Notes: generated from the letters alone by a model not told the origin. A stretch of DNA of 64,000 nucleotides from Perkinsus olseni (GCA_013115135.1 JABANP010000001.1:186001-250000), one strand, 5' to 3'. Positions 44,619 through 56,172 are shown, counted from the stretch's first letter. Numbers and translations: made by a program.

Positions 44619-46961
44619 CTACGAGACCCTCTGCATCTTGTGTGGCCTTCCAGAATCTCCGTCACCATTGGCATCAGCGGGGGCCATCGAGCCGCCAATT
44701 TCCTGACCATTCCCTGGGTCAACTCCAGCTGCGGCGGCTGCTGCGTTGGCTGCGTCCAGCATACCGGAGGCGGCGAGCATCGCCTGCACAACATCGTTAG
44801 CGGTATCGGTAGGCGGCGGCGGAGGTGCAGAAGAAGACCCGGACGGGTCGGCGGACGGAACCACGGCTTCGGACGACGACCGGTCCTCGTGTGCTTCGTG
44901 CGGGACAGCAGGACCTCCAGCAGCAGTGGCCTCACTGTTGACGTTGTTGTCATCGGCAAGGACACCAGCGGCCTGCTGGATGTACTGATTCAACAGTAAG
45001 ATCTGCTCGGCCGTTCCAGTCGAGTAGTCCGTATGGGGGACCTGGGAAAGACAGTTGAGCAATTTAGTCCGCCTTCCGTCCCCCTTGGACTACCTCAGCC
45101 TCCGGAGTAGCACCTTGCTGTGCTGCCTGGGCAGCGAAGAACAGTGGTAGGTTGAATGGTGGGCCGCCCTCGGCCGCTGATGGGAACATTCCAGGCGGCG
45201 GGGGCGGTAGCATCATACCACCAGGCGGGATCGATTGCAATGCAAATCTGCAAACCATAACAATTATCGTACTCAGGGGGACCGAAATCCGACAGCGTAC
45301 CGATTGGCGCCTGACACTGATCCTTTCGGCCTTCCTCTGGCCCTCCTGTCTCCAGTTGAGCGTTCGCCCGGCATAAGGCCGCCAACGCAGCCCTCCAAGG
45401 CCAGAGTCCTCTGGTAATCGACCTTGAGGAGAACCACCTCCTCCTCGGCCCGACCTGAATCACCAACTGTCCACAGCAGCTAGCAGCACCATCATCCATC
45501 TTGTCTTCAACAGCTCAAGCATGCGAGCATTTGACACTGGTCTCACCTTGGGCCTTCGCGACCAGCAGTCTCTGGCGGTCACTGATAGCCTCCTCGAGTG
45601 TTTGCCGCGGAGGTCCTCGAATATTTCGACGATTCACCGACACTTGCGCTTGGTAGCAGTTTGACTCCGGTTTGAAGTATACGCCCGCAGGAAGCTTCTC
45701 GTCAGGATTCAGTGACTTCCGCTTGGTACTGCGAGCCTTCGGACCACGGAGCTCGTGGACAATCTGGGCACCACCGGGTGGGATGAGCCTTCCTCCATCA
45801 CGCATAGATACTACCCTCATGAGCTCCTCCTCAGAGGCGGCGGACTCCATCTTAGCCCTATCCGAAATCGCTTCAGCGAGTGTCTGCCTGGCAGGGCCGT
45901 CTATCTGAACATAAGAGCGATATAACGACGGAGCATTCTCAGCAGCCGACTCGCCTTAGCCGTAGTGGGTTTAGGGGGTACCACTGTGCCCGGTGGCAGT
46001 ACAGGAGCGGGCGGCATATGTCCGTTGAATTCTCCTCTGGTGGCCGATAATGCTTGGGCCAATTCTCGATGCCTTGCAGCAGCAGCCAGTGGTCCTGGTT
46101 GCCGATTCGCGGCAGAGATATTGATACTGGCGATCTGATAGCGATGCTGATGTACGAAGCACCGAGTGGGACGCGTCTTACGTAGGCCTTCTTGCGCTTG
46201 TGATAATACACACCCTTGGGTAGAAGTTGGGAGTGAAGGTCCCAGCCAACCAGGACCTGGAGAGGATGTACGGCCAAAGACGAGAGACTGATGCCAACCT
46301 ACCTCCTCGATGTTGCCCTCCATCTTGGCCCTCTCCAACGTGAATTTGTCCTGTTCGGCTTCAACTGAGACGAGCAACATGTCGGCATGGAGTTCGCGGC
46401 TTCGTGGGACTCACTCTGGGATTGACGTTTGGGACCGCGAACCTTTTTCCCCGGATAAAGCAGTATCTAGTCAGCAGTAGATTGATGACGACGCTACGGC
46501 TGAGTCGATGGCAGCTCACCTCCGCTTGATAGACCTTCTTCCGACAGGTCACGATGGCCTGCCCTTGGCTGAGGGCATCTTGTTGACTTCGAGCTCCGGT
46601 GGAATGGAGATGAGGAGGGGTAGTGAGGCCCACTGCCGCCCTGCATAATGATGCTCATGACCATCACTCGGTTGGGATGAGGGCAACTTACCTCACAGGG
46701 AAGGGAGTGGTCGGATGATGCCGAACGTTCATACCGGGGGTGGTCTGGGGGACCTGCAGCGAGTACTGAGACCGAGGCTCGGGAGGGTAAGCGACTGACC
46801 TCAGAATTAGGAGTAGCGTCGGGGATGATGGCATCACCTTCGCTGGTGGAAGGGAACATATTGGCTATGTCGATGTGGGACTCTGACGAGGGGAGTGATG
46901 CAGCGGGAGGCAGGCAGAGGAGGCGGGGCTCACCTGTGCTTGGTCGCACACCGACATCCAC
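44619..46961 (-). CDS. AP2-type DNA-binding repeat protein (ApiAP2-like transcription factor)
   Basis: The start at 46961 (MDVGVRPST, spliced to ESHIDIANMFP) is supported by a phase-matched 50-nt intron. Several repeats share an AP2 core. LPAGVYFKPESNCYQAQV (near 45690-45630) leads to LEEAISDRQRLL (near 45600-45570). LLPKGVYYHKRKKAYV lies near 46220. A further unit has CRKKVYQAE near 46545. This is the three-strand pattern of AP2 domains, which in alveolates are the main sequence-specific transcription factors. The C-terminus is Pro/Ala-rich and disordered (near 45240-44620). Introns are about 45-55 nt. DNA target unknown. Confidence 0.65.
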
Positions 46962-47904
46962 TCCAACCCGAACCGATTGACTAGGTGTCTGACAACGAGA
47001 CCGCAGTCCGACCTGTTCTGTATCTTATTAGGTCCGAGATGAAGATATGTCAAGATCCACATCAACCGTGCGACCAAAATTTCGAGCGCGACCAGCCGGA
47101 AATGGCGAAAGAGAGCCCTACCACCGAAACTTGTCGACGGTGGCCGTTCTGGTCAGAGGCCACATCATCAGGATGGGGTATGTGTACGGCCGAGGCCGAT
47201 GGGGCGTATGATGGGTCCATCGCGCAAGCCCAAGACGGCGAGCGAAAGGCACTAAAAGGGCGTGCGGCAATAATATGGCGCTCATCAACCAATTTCGAAG
47301 CTGCACGCGCGCGCATATTTGATCGATTTGGTTTCCTGCAATTTTCGTGCACTTCCTAGGTCTGTACAGCGAACCGTCCGTGGCGGCGAGAAGGAGGCCA
47401 TGTTAGGGGTGGGTGACGGCGAACGCGGTTATCGGTCCCAGTTTATAGTGCTCAGCTACTGTGATCAGTACGCTGTGAAAAATCTCAGCAACATACTTGA
47501 ATGAATCGGAAGGTAGCCACAAAAACCAACGACACAAACATATGACCATCACGTGTTGACTTCCGTCGAAGTGTATAGCGAGCACCCCTCTGGTGGAAGA
47601 GGTTCAGAGGTTCGGAGGGAAGTTTTAGCGTGAACTTGAAGTCGTTGTCGCGTCTATTGTTGTGAGCATGATACTTTTGTGAAGTGGCATAGCTTAAGCT
47701 AAGGTGCGTTTACACCAAATCCAGCTAGACAACGGCAATCGTTGCAGCTCGATTCATCACACAGCGCTAGAAGTCCAGATCAAATGTCTCATTGTGTTCG
47801 ATCGTGATGATCAAAGGTAATCAGTTCTTTACCAAGTTATTTCATCGTCAGTTTCTCTACCTTGGTTATTTTCCCTTCCTTGTTGGCATTTCGCCTTATC
47901 AAGT
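46962..47904. other. Divergent promoter region between the AP2 gene and the ADP/ATP carrier
   Basis: No gene recognised. It holds the 5' flanks of two divergent genes. Short frames on both strands lack recognisable content. Confidence 0.4.
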
Positions 47905-48867
47905 ATGTCTAGTGCAGTTCAAAGCAAGCAACAATCCCAGCAGAGCTTCATCCAGAAGTACCCCATCCTGGTCGACTTCATGACCGGTGGTACTTCCGCC
48001 GCCATCTCGAAGACTTTGGTGGCCCCTATCGAGCGTGTTAAGATGGTCCTTCAGACTCAGGACTCTAACCCCGATATCGTGTCCGGTAAGGTCGCCCGTT
48101 ATAATGGTATTGGCGATTGCTTCATGCGATGCTGCAGGGAGCAGGGTGTTGCTAGTCTCTGGAGAGGCAACTTGACTAACGTCCTCCGTTACTTCCCCAC
48201 CCAGGCCTTCAACTTCGCCTTCAAGGACAGCATCAAGGGCATGTTCCCTAAGTACGATCCCCATAACCAATTCTGGAAGTTCTTCGCCGCCAATGTCTTC
48301 TCTGGTGCCGCCGCCGGTGCTGGTTCTCTCTGTATTGTCTATCCTCTCGATTACGCTCGTACCCGTTTAGCCGCTGATGTTGGCAAGGGAGCTGATCGTG
48401 AGTTCAGTGGTCTTATTGATGTTATCACCAAGACCTGCAAGAGGACTGGTTTCTGGTCCATGTACCAGGGCTTCAGCATGTCCATTCAGGGTATCATCTT
48501 CTACCGTGGTGCCTACTTCGGTCTCTATGATACCATCAAGCCCATCGTTTTCAAGGACGAGAAGAACGCTAATGTTATTGCCAAGTTCGTCCTTGCTCAG
48601 AGTGTTACTGCCGTCTCTGGCTTAGTGTCCTATCCCTTCGATACTGTCCGTCGTCGTATGATGATGATGGCTGGTCGTGGTGGTAATGTGCAGTACTCCT
48701 CTAACTGGGACTGCTGGGTCAAGGTCTTCCAGGAGGAAGGTGTCCCGGGCTTCTTCAAGGGTGGTCTCTCTAACATGCTCCGTGGTGTCGGTGCTGCTTT
48801 GGTTCTTGTCTTCTATGATGAGTTCAAGAACGCTATCAACAATAAGGTAGCTGCGAGCAACCAGTAA
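47905..48867 (+). CDS. Mitochondrial ADP/ATP carrier
   Basis: This inner-membrane antiporter exchanges matrix ATP for cytosolic ADP. It is an intronless 320-codon gene with all three mitochondrial-carrier repeats, marked by PIERVK, PLDYART and PFDTVRR. The ADP/ATP-carrier signature RRRMMM is at residues 249-254. The N-terminus ([10 protein letters not shown]) is short and lacks a cleavable presequence, as is usual. Codons end mostly in C or T, with CGT for Arg and AAG for Lys almost throughout. This bias is much stronger than in the neighbours and fits very high expression. The length is normal for the family. Confidence 0.97.
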   Translation: MSSAVQSKQQSQQSFIQKYPILVDFMTGGTSAAISKTLVAPIERVKMVLQTQDSNPDIVSGKVARYNGIGDCFMRCCREQGVASLWRGNLTNVLRYFPTQAFNFAFKDSIKGMFPKYDPHNQFWKFFAANVFSGAAAGAGSLCIVYPLDYARTRLAADVGKGADREFSGLIDVITKTCKRTGFWSMYQGFSMSIQGIIFYRGAYFGLYDTIKPIVFKDEKNANVIAKFVLAQSVTAVSGLVSYPFDTVRRRMMMMAGRGGNVQYSSNWDCWVKVFQEEGVPGFFKGGLSNMLRGVGAALVLVFYDEFKNAINNKVAASNQ

Positions 48868-49276
48868 AAGTGTTTCGATGATAATGATTCTGGTGCTGCT
48901 ATCGTTCCTATTTGTATCTCCTCAACAATCTGTAAAACCAATTTTTTGTTCGATTTAGTCAATGGTGAGTTGAGTACAATCAGCATCAGGGAAGCATAGC
49001 GGGTGGGGTATAAATTCAATGGTCAGACTCCATGACTGAGGAGGCTTGGAAGTGTACAACATCGGAGCCGTCCAGTCTCCCTTCGACAGAGTTGCAGTCG
49101 AAGTCCCTCCGAATCAATCGTGAAATACTTTAGGGGTGAGAAACTTTGTCGCTCGATCGATGTTGCGATTGGTTGTTTCTCGAGTATTATCAGAGTTCGA
49201 CTGAACCCAAGCAATTGATTCATTTGTGAAGCATGGAGTAGGGCTGTTTCAATCACCACTAAGAAGATCGATCATC
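48868..49276. other. 3' flank of the ADP/ATP carrier; no gene
   Basis: No recognisable coding content. It separates the converging 3' ends of the carrier gene and the small membrane-protein gene. Confidence 0.45.
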
Positions 49277-49914
49277 TCAACTGGCGGTATCTTCCGTCTG
49301 GTCGCTGCTAGCTGTTCCTGAACACACAAAGCAATTGCCATCACAAACAGGGATGGTCTCCCCCATACTGATATCCGTAACGATCTGGTCGGGCTGGGTG
49401 ATCGACTCATCGGTTCCTGAGGGCGAACACTAGAGCAGCAACACACCCCTGCTGCATACCTGCAGTTCGAAGCCATCACTATCGGGCTCGGAGCTAACTC
49501 TGAAGATAACATCAATGAAGAGGAGATCAACGAGGATGGCTCACCTCGAGTAGGACCCAGAGGGGTCGAATCCGGTCGCTATGTCCCTCATCACGCCCAC
49601 TACGGCCGCCATAACAGGACCTACTTGTCAACTGCACGCTGGTGCTCGAAGATCCGCTCACCTGACGAATGTTGTTCACGAGAGTGTTTATATTTTCGTG
49701 GCGCAGCGACAGGTCCTTCGGTTGCTCCTTCTGGAGTAAAACGAAGGACGGGTACTATGAAGAGCATACCCACTGCTAGCACTATCAAAATGAATGCCAG
49801 GTCACTGAAAGCTACAGCAGAATGAGCCGGGGGCGAGGCTTTGCCGTACCTATTGCGGGCCAGAGGGTCTCGGACTGCTGGCAACTCGGGGACTACTGTT
49901 GGAGATGATATCAT
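49277..49914 (-). CDS. Small single-pass membrane protein (unidentified)
   Basis: The start ATG at 49914 gives MISSPTVVPELP. One strong membrane helix follows (LAFILIVLAVGMLFIVPVL), then a basic stretch. After phase-matched introns come VMAAVVGVMRDIATG, SSEPDSDGFELQ and an acidic Cys-containing C-terminus ending TASSDQTEDTAS before TGA at 49277-49279. I do not recognise the family. The gene starts only 74 bp from the stop of CSTF2 on the same strand, which shows how compact this stretch is. Confidence 0.5.
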
Positions 49915-49988
49915 ATGACAATAGCTGACTACTCCGTCTCTTTGTCATTAACAACAGCGACCATCGGTAAGTTGAAATGAAACATTTT

Positions 49989-51654
49989 TTATCGTCTTGC
50001 CGGGCCAGCAGAGCCACCAGTGGACACTGCTAGCTGCTGCATGATCTCCCGTACGTCCGCAGGTAGGCTGGCAACCTGGCACCAAGTATCGATGATAGAA
50101 GTCAGGCACAGCATCAGCAGTGCTCACCTCAGCCGGTGTCATCTGAGCCAACTGTTTCCGCAAAGCCTCCTTGGTGTCGGCCGGCAATGCAGCGATATCC
50201 ACAGCAGGCTGAGAGGCAGGTCGATGGCTAGGGCGATTTCCCCAGAGCTCCCTACTTTTTTCACCGCGTGAGGAGCCGTTCCACTCGTACCAATAGAGGT
50301 CACCCGCGAGATGGTACCGACTGTTGTTGCTCTAAAAAATGGTTCAAACTTCGCTCCGCTAGAGTGTGGCTAGTTTGGCTCACCTCGCTCCTGCTATACT
50401 GGCCCCTGCAGCGAGAACGCCGGCTGGCAACGCGCCGCTCATCATCATCGGATTGGAAATACCTGAGGTATCAACACTACAATCTGGAGCCCATATCGAT
50501 GGTTTGGACACTCACCAGCCTGAAGTTGGGCGGTAGGATCGGTGACTAGGCTGATAGGAACTGCCCGAGGTGGCTGGATGGGCTTCACAGGGCATACTCG
50601 GTGCTGTCTCAGTGCCTTTATACGCTCCTCAGCGTATCTAAAGACCGGCTCAAGTGGTTCTTGACATCGACTATCCATCTAAAGGTCCCAGGTTCAATTC
50701 CATCTCCCTCCATTACATCATATCGTCAGGCGTCATCGGGAAGGTCGGCTCCGACGTGAAGCCCAGCAAGTAGGCGACATGGTTGATGGCCAGCGGCAGC
50801 TGGGGATGTGCCACGAAGAGGGCCCCTACAGTACGACAGCTGGCCGAACCAGTAGGAGCAACTGCTCCCTACGTGCTCCCTCCGGATTGTCGCTGACGAA
50901 CTTCTGTGAATGTCCAAGGAACTGGTACAACTCCACAGTGGACCATTGGTCCAACAGGGCGGCTATCTCACTGTGGGTTTGGACCTGAAAGCACCGCCAT
51001 CATCACTCCCCCCCTGCAGCTGCTCTGTCGTCCTCCGGCACTACATCTAGGGCCAGATGCTCTGCATTCTCATCAGTGAGCCTCTGCTGGAACTCTCGAA
51101 GCTTCTTATTGTTCACCTACCAAGACACGTCGCAAGATACCATCCACTGGACCACACTAGCCCACCTTCACATTGCTCCGTCCAACATCAGCGCCACTAC
51201 GCTGGATCGACCGTTGCACGCCTGACGACGAGTCCCATTCGGCAGAGCATCAGCAGGACAGCCAGCCCGGTCACCTTCGGTATTCCTCAACTCATGATCG
51301 GCCCAGTCAACACGAAGCGGTCGACCACCACACTCCACATTATTCAAGTTCCGCATGGCTGCGTAGGCCGTCTCCTGATCTGCGTATCTATCGTAGCGGA
51401 CCTGGGCTCCCCCTCGAGTGGCCATCAAGCCCCTACTCGCAAAATCCATATCCTTTAGGCCGTCCAGTGACCTTATCGTGCATCAGCCGGAAGCTGACCA
51501 CAGGGCCGACTGTCGAGAAAATGGTCTTCAACTGCTCCTCATCCACATCGTATCTGACCACGCCCGGCTCTCTCCTCCCTCAGGATCTCGTCCACCCTTA
51601 TTACGGAACGTTTCCCACAAACACACTACAGCTCCTGTTCTGCTGGCGGAACAT
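49989..51654 (-). CDS. CSTF2: Cleavage stimulation factor subunit 2 (CstF-64/Rna15) homologue
   Basis: CstF-64 binds the GU-rich downstream element during mRNA 3'-end formation. An N-terminal RRM is spread over three exons: VFVGNVP at 51610, [17 protein letters not shown], then [12 protein letters not shown], and [14 protein letters not shown] with [11 protein letters not shown]. This matches CstF-64 closely, including the GYGFCEY-type RNP1. A helical hinge-like region follows. The C-terminus has two repeats of [20 protein letters not shown] and [15 protein letters not shown] type, similar to the CstF-64 C-terminal helical domain that contacts other processing factors. The start ([15 protein letters not shown]) is the ATG at 51654; the TAA is at 49989-49991. 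The intron at 50672-50717 holds an antisense tRNA T-arm. Confidence 0.85.
50672..50717 (+). repeat. 46-nt CSTF2 intron containing an antisense tRNA T-arm
   Basis: On the minus strand the intron runs GTAATGGAGG to ATGGATAG, and frames match on both sides (TPDDM before, [11 protein letters not shown] after, phase 2). The plus strand carries GGTCCCAGGTTCAATTCC, which contains a strict B-box GGTTCAATTCC. Confidence 0.75.
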
Positions 51655-51890
51655 TCGTTATGAGGGAAGGGATGCCCCTGGAAATGAGCGCTGTCGATCG
51701 CTACTGTACTGGATAACTCAACAGGTGTTGAAGCAGAGATCAAAAGGTCGAGAAAGACCAACGGTGAAAGAAATGATTATCTCCTTGCCCGAAGACACAT
51801 GAACCGGAACCATATCCCGACAGAAAATAACTGGAGGTGATCAGCCGTATTTGAACTCGCATAACGAGGAATCCGGTACCACAAAAAACA

Positions 51891-53130
51891 CTACAACTCG
51901 ACCTCCTCCTCATTCTCATCATCATCGTCGCCTGCCTTCGACCTAGGATTCTCTCCATCCCCGGCAGCATCTTGCTGTTTCTTCCTCATCCGAGCTTCCC
52001 TGCGTTGCTTTCTTTCCTCTCTAAAAATGGCATCAGCCTCGCGAGCATCCTTCAAAGCCGCTTGGAACTGGAACACAGATGATGAGCCATCGTGGTCGAC
52101 CCCCACCGACTACCTCAGCGATCTGCTTTTCTACATCCTGCAGGCCACTCAGGTCGCCCGTCATGTGAAGCGCCTGCTTCACGGACTTCGATGACGTCAA
52201 CTTCTCCTCGAGGTCAGAAATTAGCCTCGATTTCGTCTGAGCCTCTATTGCGTCATCTAGTCGCTCCTCGGCCTGGCACATGAGAACTAACCAAATCGAT
52301 CGCTAGGGCTAGCGCTATCTCACATAGTCCAGAGCATCGTCCATATTTGCGACTTCCTTCGCACTGGCAGTCTTAATAGCTGCCTTCCGCTCTGCCTTCA
52401 GCTTTTTCACCAGCTGTTTCAGGTTGGTGACCTCAAGGGAGTCCTCCGGTGGATCCTCTGAGAAGAGGTGCTTTGATCCTGGAATGGTTGAATACCGCGG
52501 CTCCGAGGCTTGCATGCTCTCGAACCGCTCCGGACAGTCCCGACTGGACTTCTGACAGCTATTTCGACAGGCCTCAATTGAACGCTAGCCGAGCAACTCT
52601 CTCGCAGATGAATCCATCATCACGGAAACTCACGCGTTCTTTTCTTCGACTTCTTATTCTTCGGTCTCGGGTATTCGATCCTGGAAAGACGAGAGATTCA
52701 CTGCGATAAAGTGCTGCCGCACGGGATGGAACCCGCGACCTCTCCCAACACTTACACCTCATCTTCCACCAGTTCATCCGGGCCCAAGGGCGAGAGCGAA
52801 CGCCTGTGCTGATACAGATCGAACACCTTCGGCCACAATGATTCTGTTTCCTTCAGACGATCCATCATGACGTTAGTAATCTGCCGGCAAAACCGAATCG
52901 AGAGAAACGCCGTTCGCGAGAATCGATCCTGAGACCTCTGCTATGCGGACGGGCCGTACTCACCTCTTGAACTCTGATGGACTCGCGACCCTTTCTAGCC
53001 CCGCTCCCGCTTCCCTCTATTATCGCCACCCTCTCGTAAAGAGTTACCGCAGGATGCCAAAATTCCACCACCAGTACTGAATCACAACAATGAGCTTTAC
53101 TCCAGCGAGGTGCCCTCCTACCGTAAACGA
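51891..53130 (-). CDS. Coiled-coil protein with acidic C-terminal tail (unidentified)
   Basis: Coding blocks in order are VVEFWHPAVTLYERVAIIEG (near 53050), MMDRLKETESLWPKVFDLYQ (near 52860-52810), GPDELVED, IEACRNSCQKSS, EVTNLKQLVKKLKAERKAA (near 52420), SRLISDLEEKL and DVEKQIAEVV, and a Lys/Arg/Glu helix ending in the acidic tail DDDDENEEEVEL with a stop near 51891. Introns are short. Two contain tRNA-like sequence (52681-52757 and 52881-52963). No family recognised; the coiled coil suggests a structural role. The 5' end may extend upstream into the 53-54 kb segments. Confidence 0.5.
52681..52757 (-). repeat. 77-nt intron with a sense tRNA T-arm
   Basis: GTGTAAG to TTTCCAG on the minus strand. 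It contains GGTCGCGGGTTCCATCCCGT, a T-arm with one B-box mismatch and a pairing stem. Confidence 0.6.
52881..52963 (-). repeat. 83-nt intron with a weak tRNA-like motif
   Basis: GTGAGTACGG to GCCGGCAG. It contains GGTCTCAGGATCGATTCTCG, a degraded B-box (GGATCGATTCT). Confidence 0.35.
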
Positions 53131-53154
53131 CATCCTTGGAACCTCCCGACCGCG

Positions 53155-54430
53155 TTATGGCCGGTTTTGGATCACTACACGGATCCAAGACAACAGGCTC
53201 ACTGCTGAGAGCAATGCCGGGTAACTGCAGATAAGGGAGTTCAACCTCGAGAATGAGCCATAATTTGTCGAGTCGATTTCAATCTCGCTCGCCCGAATAA
53301 TATTGACTCTCACATCGACACTCTCCGTAGTGAGCATGATCGGGTCATCAGGGTCTTCAGAATCGTTCAACGGGAAGGCCATCACGAGCCCAGCATTATT
53401 GGAGCAACTCTGATGAAAAGTCCAGTATACGAACTGAGCAGGGAGAAAGCTGCTTACCCCAACCTCCTGGGTCGTCTTGGAACCGTTCATCGGCACCAAC
53501 TGAATGATGGAATTAAACATGCCAGCCACATAGGTAGAAGCATCAACCAACACTGGCGTGTCATAGCCCAATAGTAAATCACAAAGGGCCGAGTATCTGG
53601 CTCCGTGGAGGAATTGCGAGAGAATGCAAGAGAGCAAGATCCTACTTGGGACAGTCGCCTCCTCTAATCCCTGCTCTACCCATGAGCTCTGCTGCCTTGG
53701 GTCGCCTCGGCGTCTTGCCCTTCCTAGCCGCTTTGAGTAACTCCTACAATAACAGCGGAGCGAAGAATGATATCACATATAAGATCCCCACGCTGCAGCA
53801 CCTCGCGGCGTTCGTAGAGGTTGATCGGCAGTTGGAAGCTTCTCCAAGGCATGACTGGCTCGGCAGCGACACCCTGGAGGTACGCCGTGTTGTCAGTCTC
53901 ACCGCCCATTCTCTCCCTCTTGGCCTGAGAATAAGTCGACCACATGTAGCGTCCCCTCCGAAAATCGCTTGCGAACTGGCAAGTACAGGGATTCGTCATC
54001 GCACAGCGCAAATCTCCAGAAGTTCCTCTACCCATCAGAGGCTATCTTCCATACTCGCTTTCAGCTTTGTGATCGTAGTAACGCCTTGTCTGGTTATGGA
54101 ACCCACAGCGCCCAGCCCCCCTCACGACGAGCATGGCAATTTCACCCTGTTTCTCGCCCTATTACCAATCTTCCCTCGTCCAAGCCGATAAGATTGGCCT
54201 CGCAGAACCTCAGCTGCTGCTTCGCTGCGACAGTCCATCCTCTATAGACCACCCCCACCTACAACCATCGTCACCTACCAACCGTGATGAGCCGTGTTAC
54301 ATAGGTATTGTTGAGGAGGAAATCTCCAGGGTTCGACTTGACAAGCTCCCTCTCATGCGGCTTCAACTGGTCCATCTGAAAGTTGCCGCCGTCAGAGCAA
54401 CATAACCTTCTCCCCTTCTTCTACCGGTGG
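53155..54430 (-). CDS. Coding-like exons, gene model unresolved
   Basis: Recognisable protein-like blocks include LLGYDTPVLVDASTYVAGMF (near 53585-53520), FVYWTFHQSCSNNAGLVMAF (near 53430-53375), IICSYPALLSAVSLLSWIRV-like hydrophobic sequence near 53220, and upstream QLKPHERELVKSNPGDFLL (near 54360-54310). Splice-like sites are frequent but the frames could not be joined uniquely. These may belong to the gene below, to the gene above, or to a separate membrane protein. No family recognised. Confidence 0.3.
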
Positions 54431-54479
54431 CTTCCGCAGTACTTCATCCAGGGCCCAAGCCTCGTCTCTCAGCATCAGC

Positions 54480-55209
54480 CTTTTCAAGGGCCCGCAGGTG
54501 GAGGGCCGCCGACTCGAACTTGCCCTGCGAATTTGCGGTGTTGCGAAGGAAGCAGTTTCAACAACCCACCTCAACCATGAAATTGGATGCGTTGCTGGCC
54601 TCGATGATGTGGCCGAGCCCTGACAGGGGATCGAACTCGTGCGATCGCGGAGCCAGTGGGGAAGCATCAGCCTACCATGATCAATGAACTGTTTGAATTT
54701 CTTGAAGCCCGTCAGATCAATAGCCCGCTGGAATCTCTCCGCCGCCACTGAGAGGTGAGAAATGCGACATGGGGGAATCGAACCCTAATCCCACCAAATG
54801 ACAGGCAGGGACGTTAACCGCTAGCACAAAGTAGCCCTTACAATAATGCTCATCTCTCCACCAGCTGCATAGGCCCAACTCTGCCATGAGGTTTATCTTG
54901 GCCAGGCCAACATCCTTATCGGGCACCTCCTCCAGCAGTTCTATGAGACTCTTGCGCAGCGCACAGGTGTGGTCGGACAACAGACGTTTGGTCGCCTTTT
55001 GCTGACATGACGCAGATGAAGCAATCACCCTCGCTTCCTCGAAGACGTACTTCTTTCTTCATTTCCTTGAGCGCATCTTTGACGTCCTTCGGCACCCACC
55101 CCGGCAGCGAGTGAGCCACCTTACATTCACTGTGGTCGACCAAAGTGAACAGGATTACCAGAGACCCCAGAAAAGGCCCGATGGTCGAATGGGTGGCAAG
55201 AAGCCTCAT
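54480..55209 (-). CDS. Secretory-pathway helical protein (5' part of an unidentified gene)
   Basis: The ATG at 55209 opens a signal peptide (MRLLATHSTIGPFLGSLVIL) and mature KVAHSLPGWVPKDVKDALKE. A 49-nt intron (GTACGTC to TGTCAG) joins MKKE to QKATKRLLSDHTC in phase 0, then LIELLEEVPDKDVGLAKINL. The 93-nt tRNA-like intron 54749-54841 joins RDEHY to LAAERFQRAIDLTG, and the 56-nt tRNA-like intron 54620-54675 joins FIDH to GLGHIIEASNASN. A further exon reads GKFESAALHLRALEKADAE, TPR-like. The 3' end is unresolved. Two of its introns are the clearest tRNA-derived ones in the window. Confidence 0.5.
54620..54675 (-). repeat. 56-nt intron that is largely a sense tRNA 3' half
   Basis: It begins GTAGGCTGATGC and ends GAGTTCGATCCCCTGTCAG, so the acceptor AG directly follows the T-arm-like sequence. 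The B-box has one mismatch. Reading frames match on both sides in phase 1. Confidence 0.65.
54749..54841 (-). repeat. 93-nt intron containing a degenerate tRNA-Asp-like sequence
   Basis: From GTAAGGGCTAC to CACCTCTCAG. In order it holds a D-arm-like GTGCTAGCGGTTAACGT, an anticodon arm CCTGCCTGTCAT (GTC anticodon in a 7-nt loop position) and GGGTTCGATTCCCCC with a strict B-box. The anticodon and T stems are only partly paired. The flanking exons are in frame (phase 1). Confidence 0.8.
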
Positions 55210-56172
55210 TCTAGTGTGTAAAAACTACTGATGCAGGGAACTGTTGAGAGGACCCTCTCCGATAAACACAAGAGGGCGGAAAGCCATTCGATTGATGATC
55301 ATGTTTGCTTGGTGTCATTATAACGATATGACCACGGCCACGATATGGTACGGCCATGGACCCAACAATAGTAAACGGTTCAATTGAGTGACTAGCACTA
55401 GTAGCATAGCAGCCGACCGCTAGCGACAGTCCAAGACCCTGGCTGCTGCCGCTGCTGCTGTTGCGATAGCCTACGCTAGCCTGGTCACTGGTTCTTGTAG
55501 GTTGATGATGTCGCCGGAAGGTTCTACTATAGACGCATGAATTCGTTTGATCTGGTACACCAGAATTCCCAACAAAGCAACAACCCTGCTGCCGAGCCTC
55601 TCCTCCCTAGAGGAATACCAGTGTCGATTAGGGAAAGGATGACGACGACGATGACTACTCTACGATTACACTGGATGCTGATGGTGACGGATATGATGAT
55701 GATGATACCGATGACGAACGTATACAATAACTACACTGACAAGTGTTAACGCAGCTGATTCTCCCCATCCTGCTCCTCCTCTTCTAAATGACTTCTTATC
55801 TACTTCACGACCACGACAATGACGGTGATGACGACGAAAAATAGGGTCGAAGGCGACAGGGAAAAAGAAGAACGATGATACTGTTGGTTGTTGGAAGGGT
55901 ACGAATGCATGACGCTCTTCCATCAATAATATTACTCACTTTATGATTGATACATATGCATCATCATATTCATCAGAATACACAGAAAGGGGGGTCGCGG
56001 CCGCCGCCGCTGGTGCTGCTGGACTCCTCCCGATGCCAAAACGTACTACAGCAACGCTTAGACAGCTTAATGGCAATATGGCAAAGGGGAAGAAGAGTAT
56101 GTAGAATGCAGCACGCCCAGCAACGACGATGCTGTTGGAGACCGCTTCCTCCCTCAGGCCGACAACACCTAA
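55210..56172. other. Intergenic; low-complexity GAC/GAT-rich stretch
   Basis: No gene recognised. 55635-55720 is rich in GAC/GAT/ATG triplets and gives spurious open frames on both strands. The region separates the 5' end of the secretory gene from the 3' end of the WD-repeat gene. Confidence 0.5.

Noticed and set aside
53724..54191. Plus-strand 181-codon frame at 53646-54191
   Set aside because: It overlaps minus-strand coding-like exons in a gene-dense minus-strand stretch and shows no motif.
54505..54560. B-box-like AAGTTCGAGTCGG as another intronic tRNA relic
   Set aside because: A 45-nt intron ending just upstream leaves this in a good coding frame (GKFESAALHLRALEK), so it is more likely exonic.
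55620..55750. Open frames in the GAC/GAT-rich stretch as an acidic protein
   Set aside because: Triplet low complexity opens frames on both strands at once, with no supporting motif.
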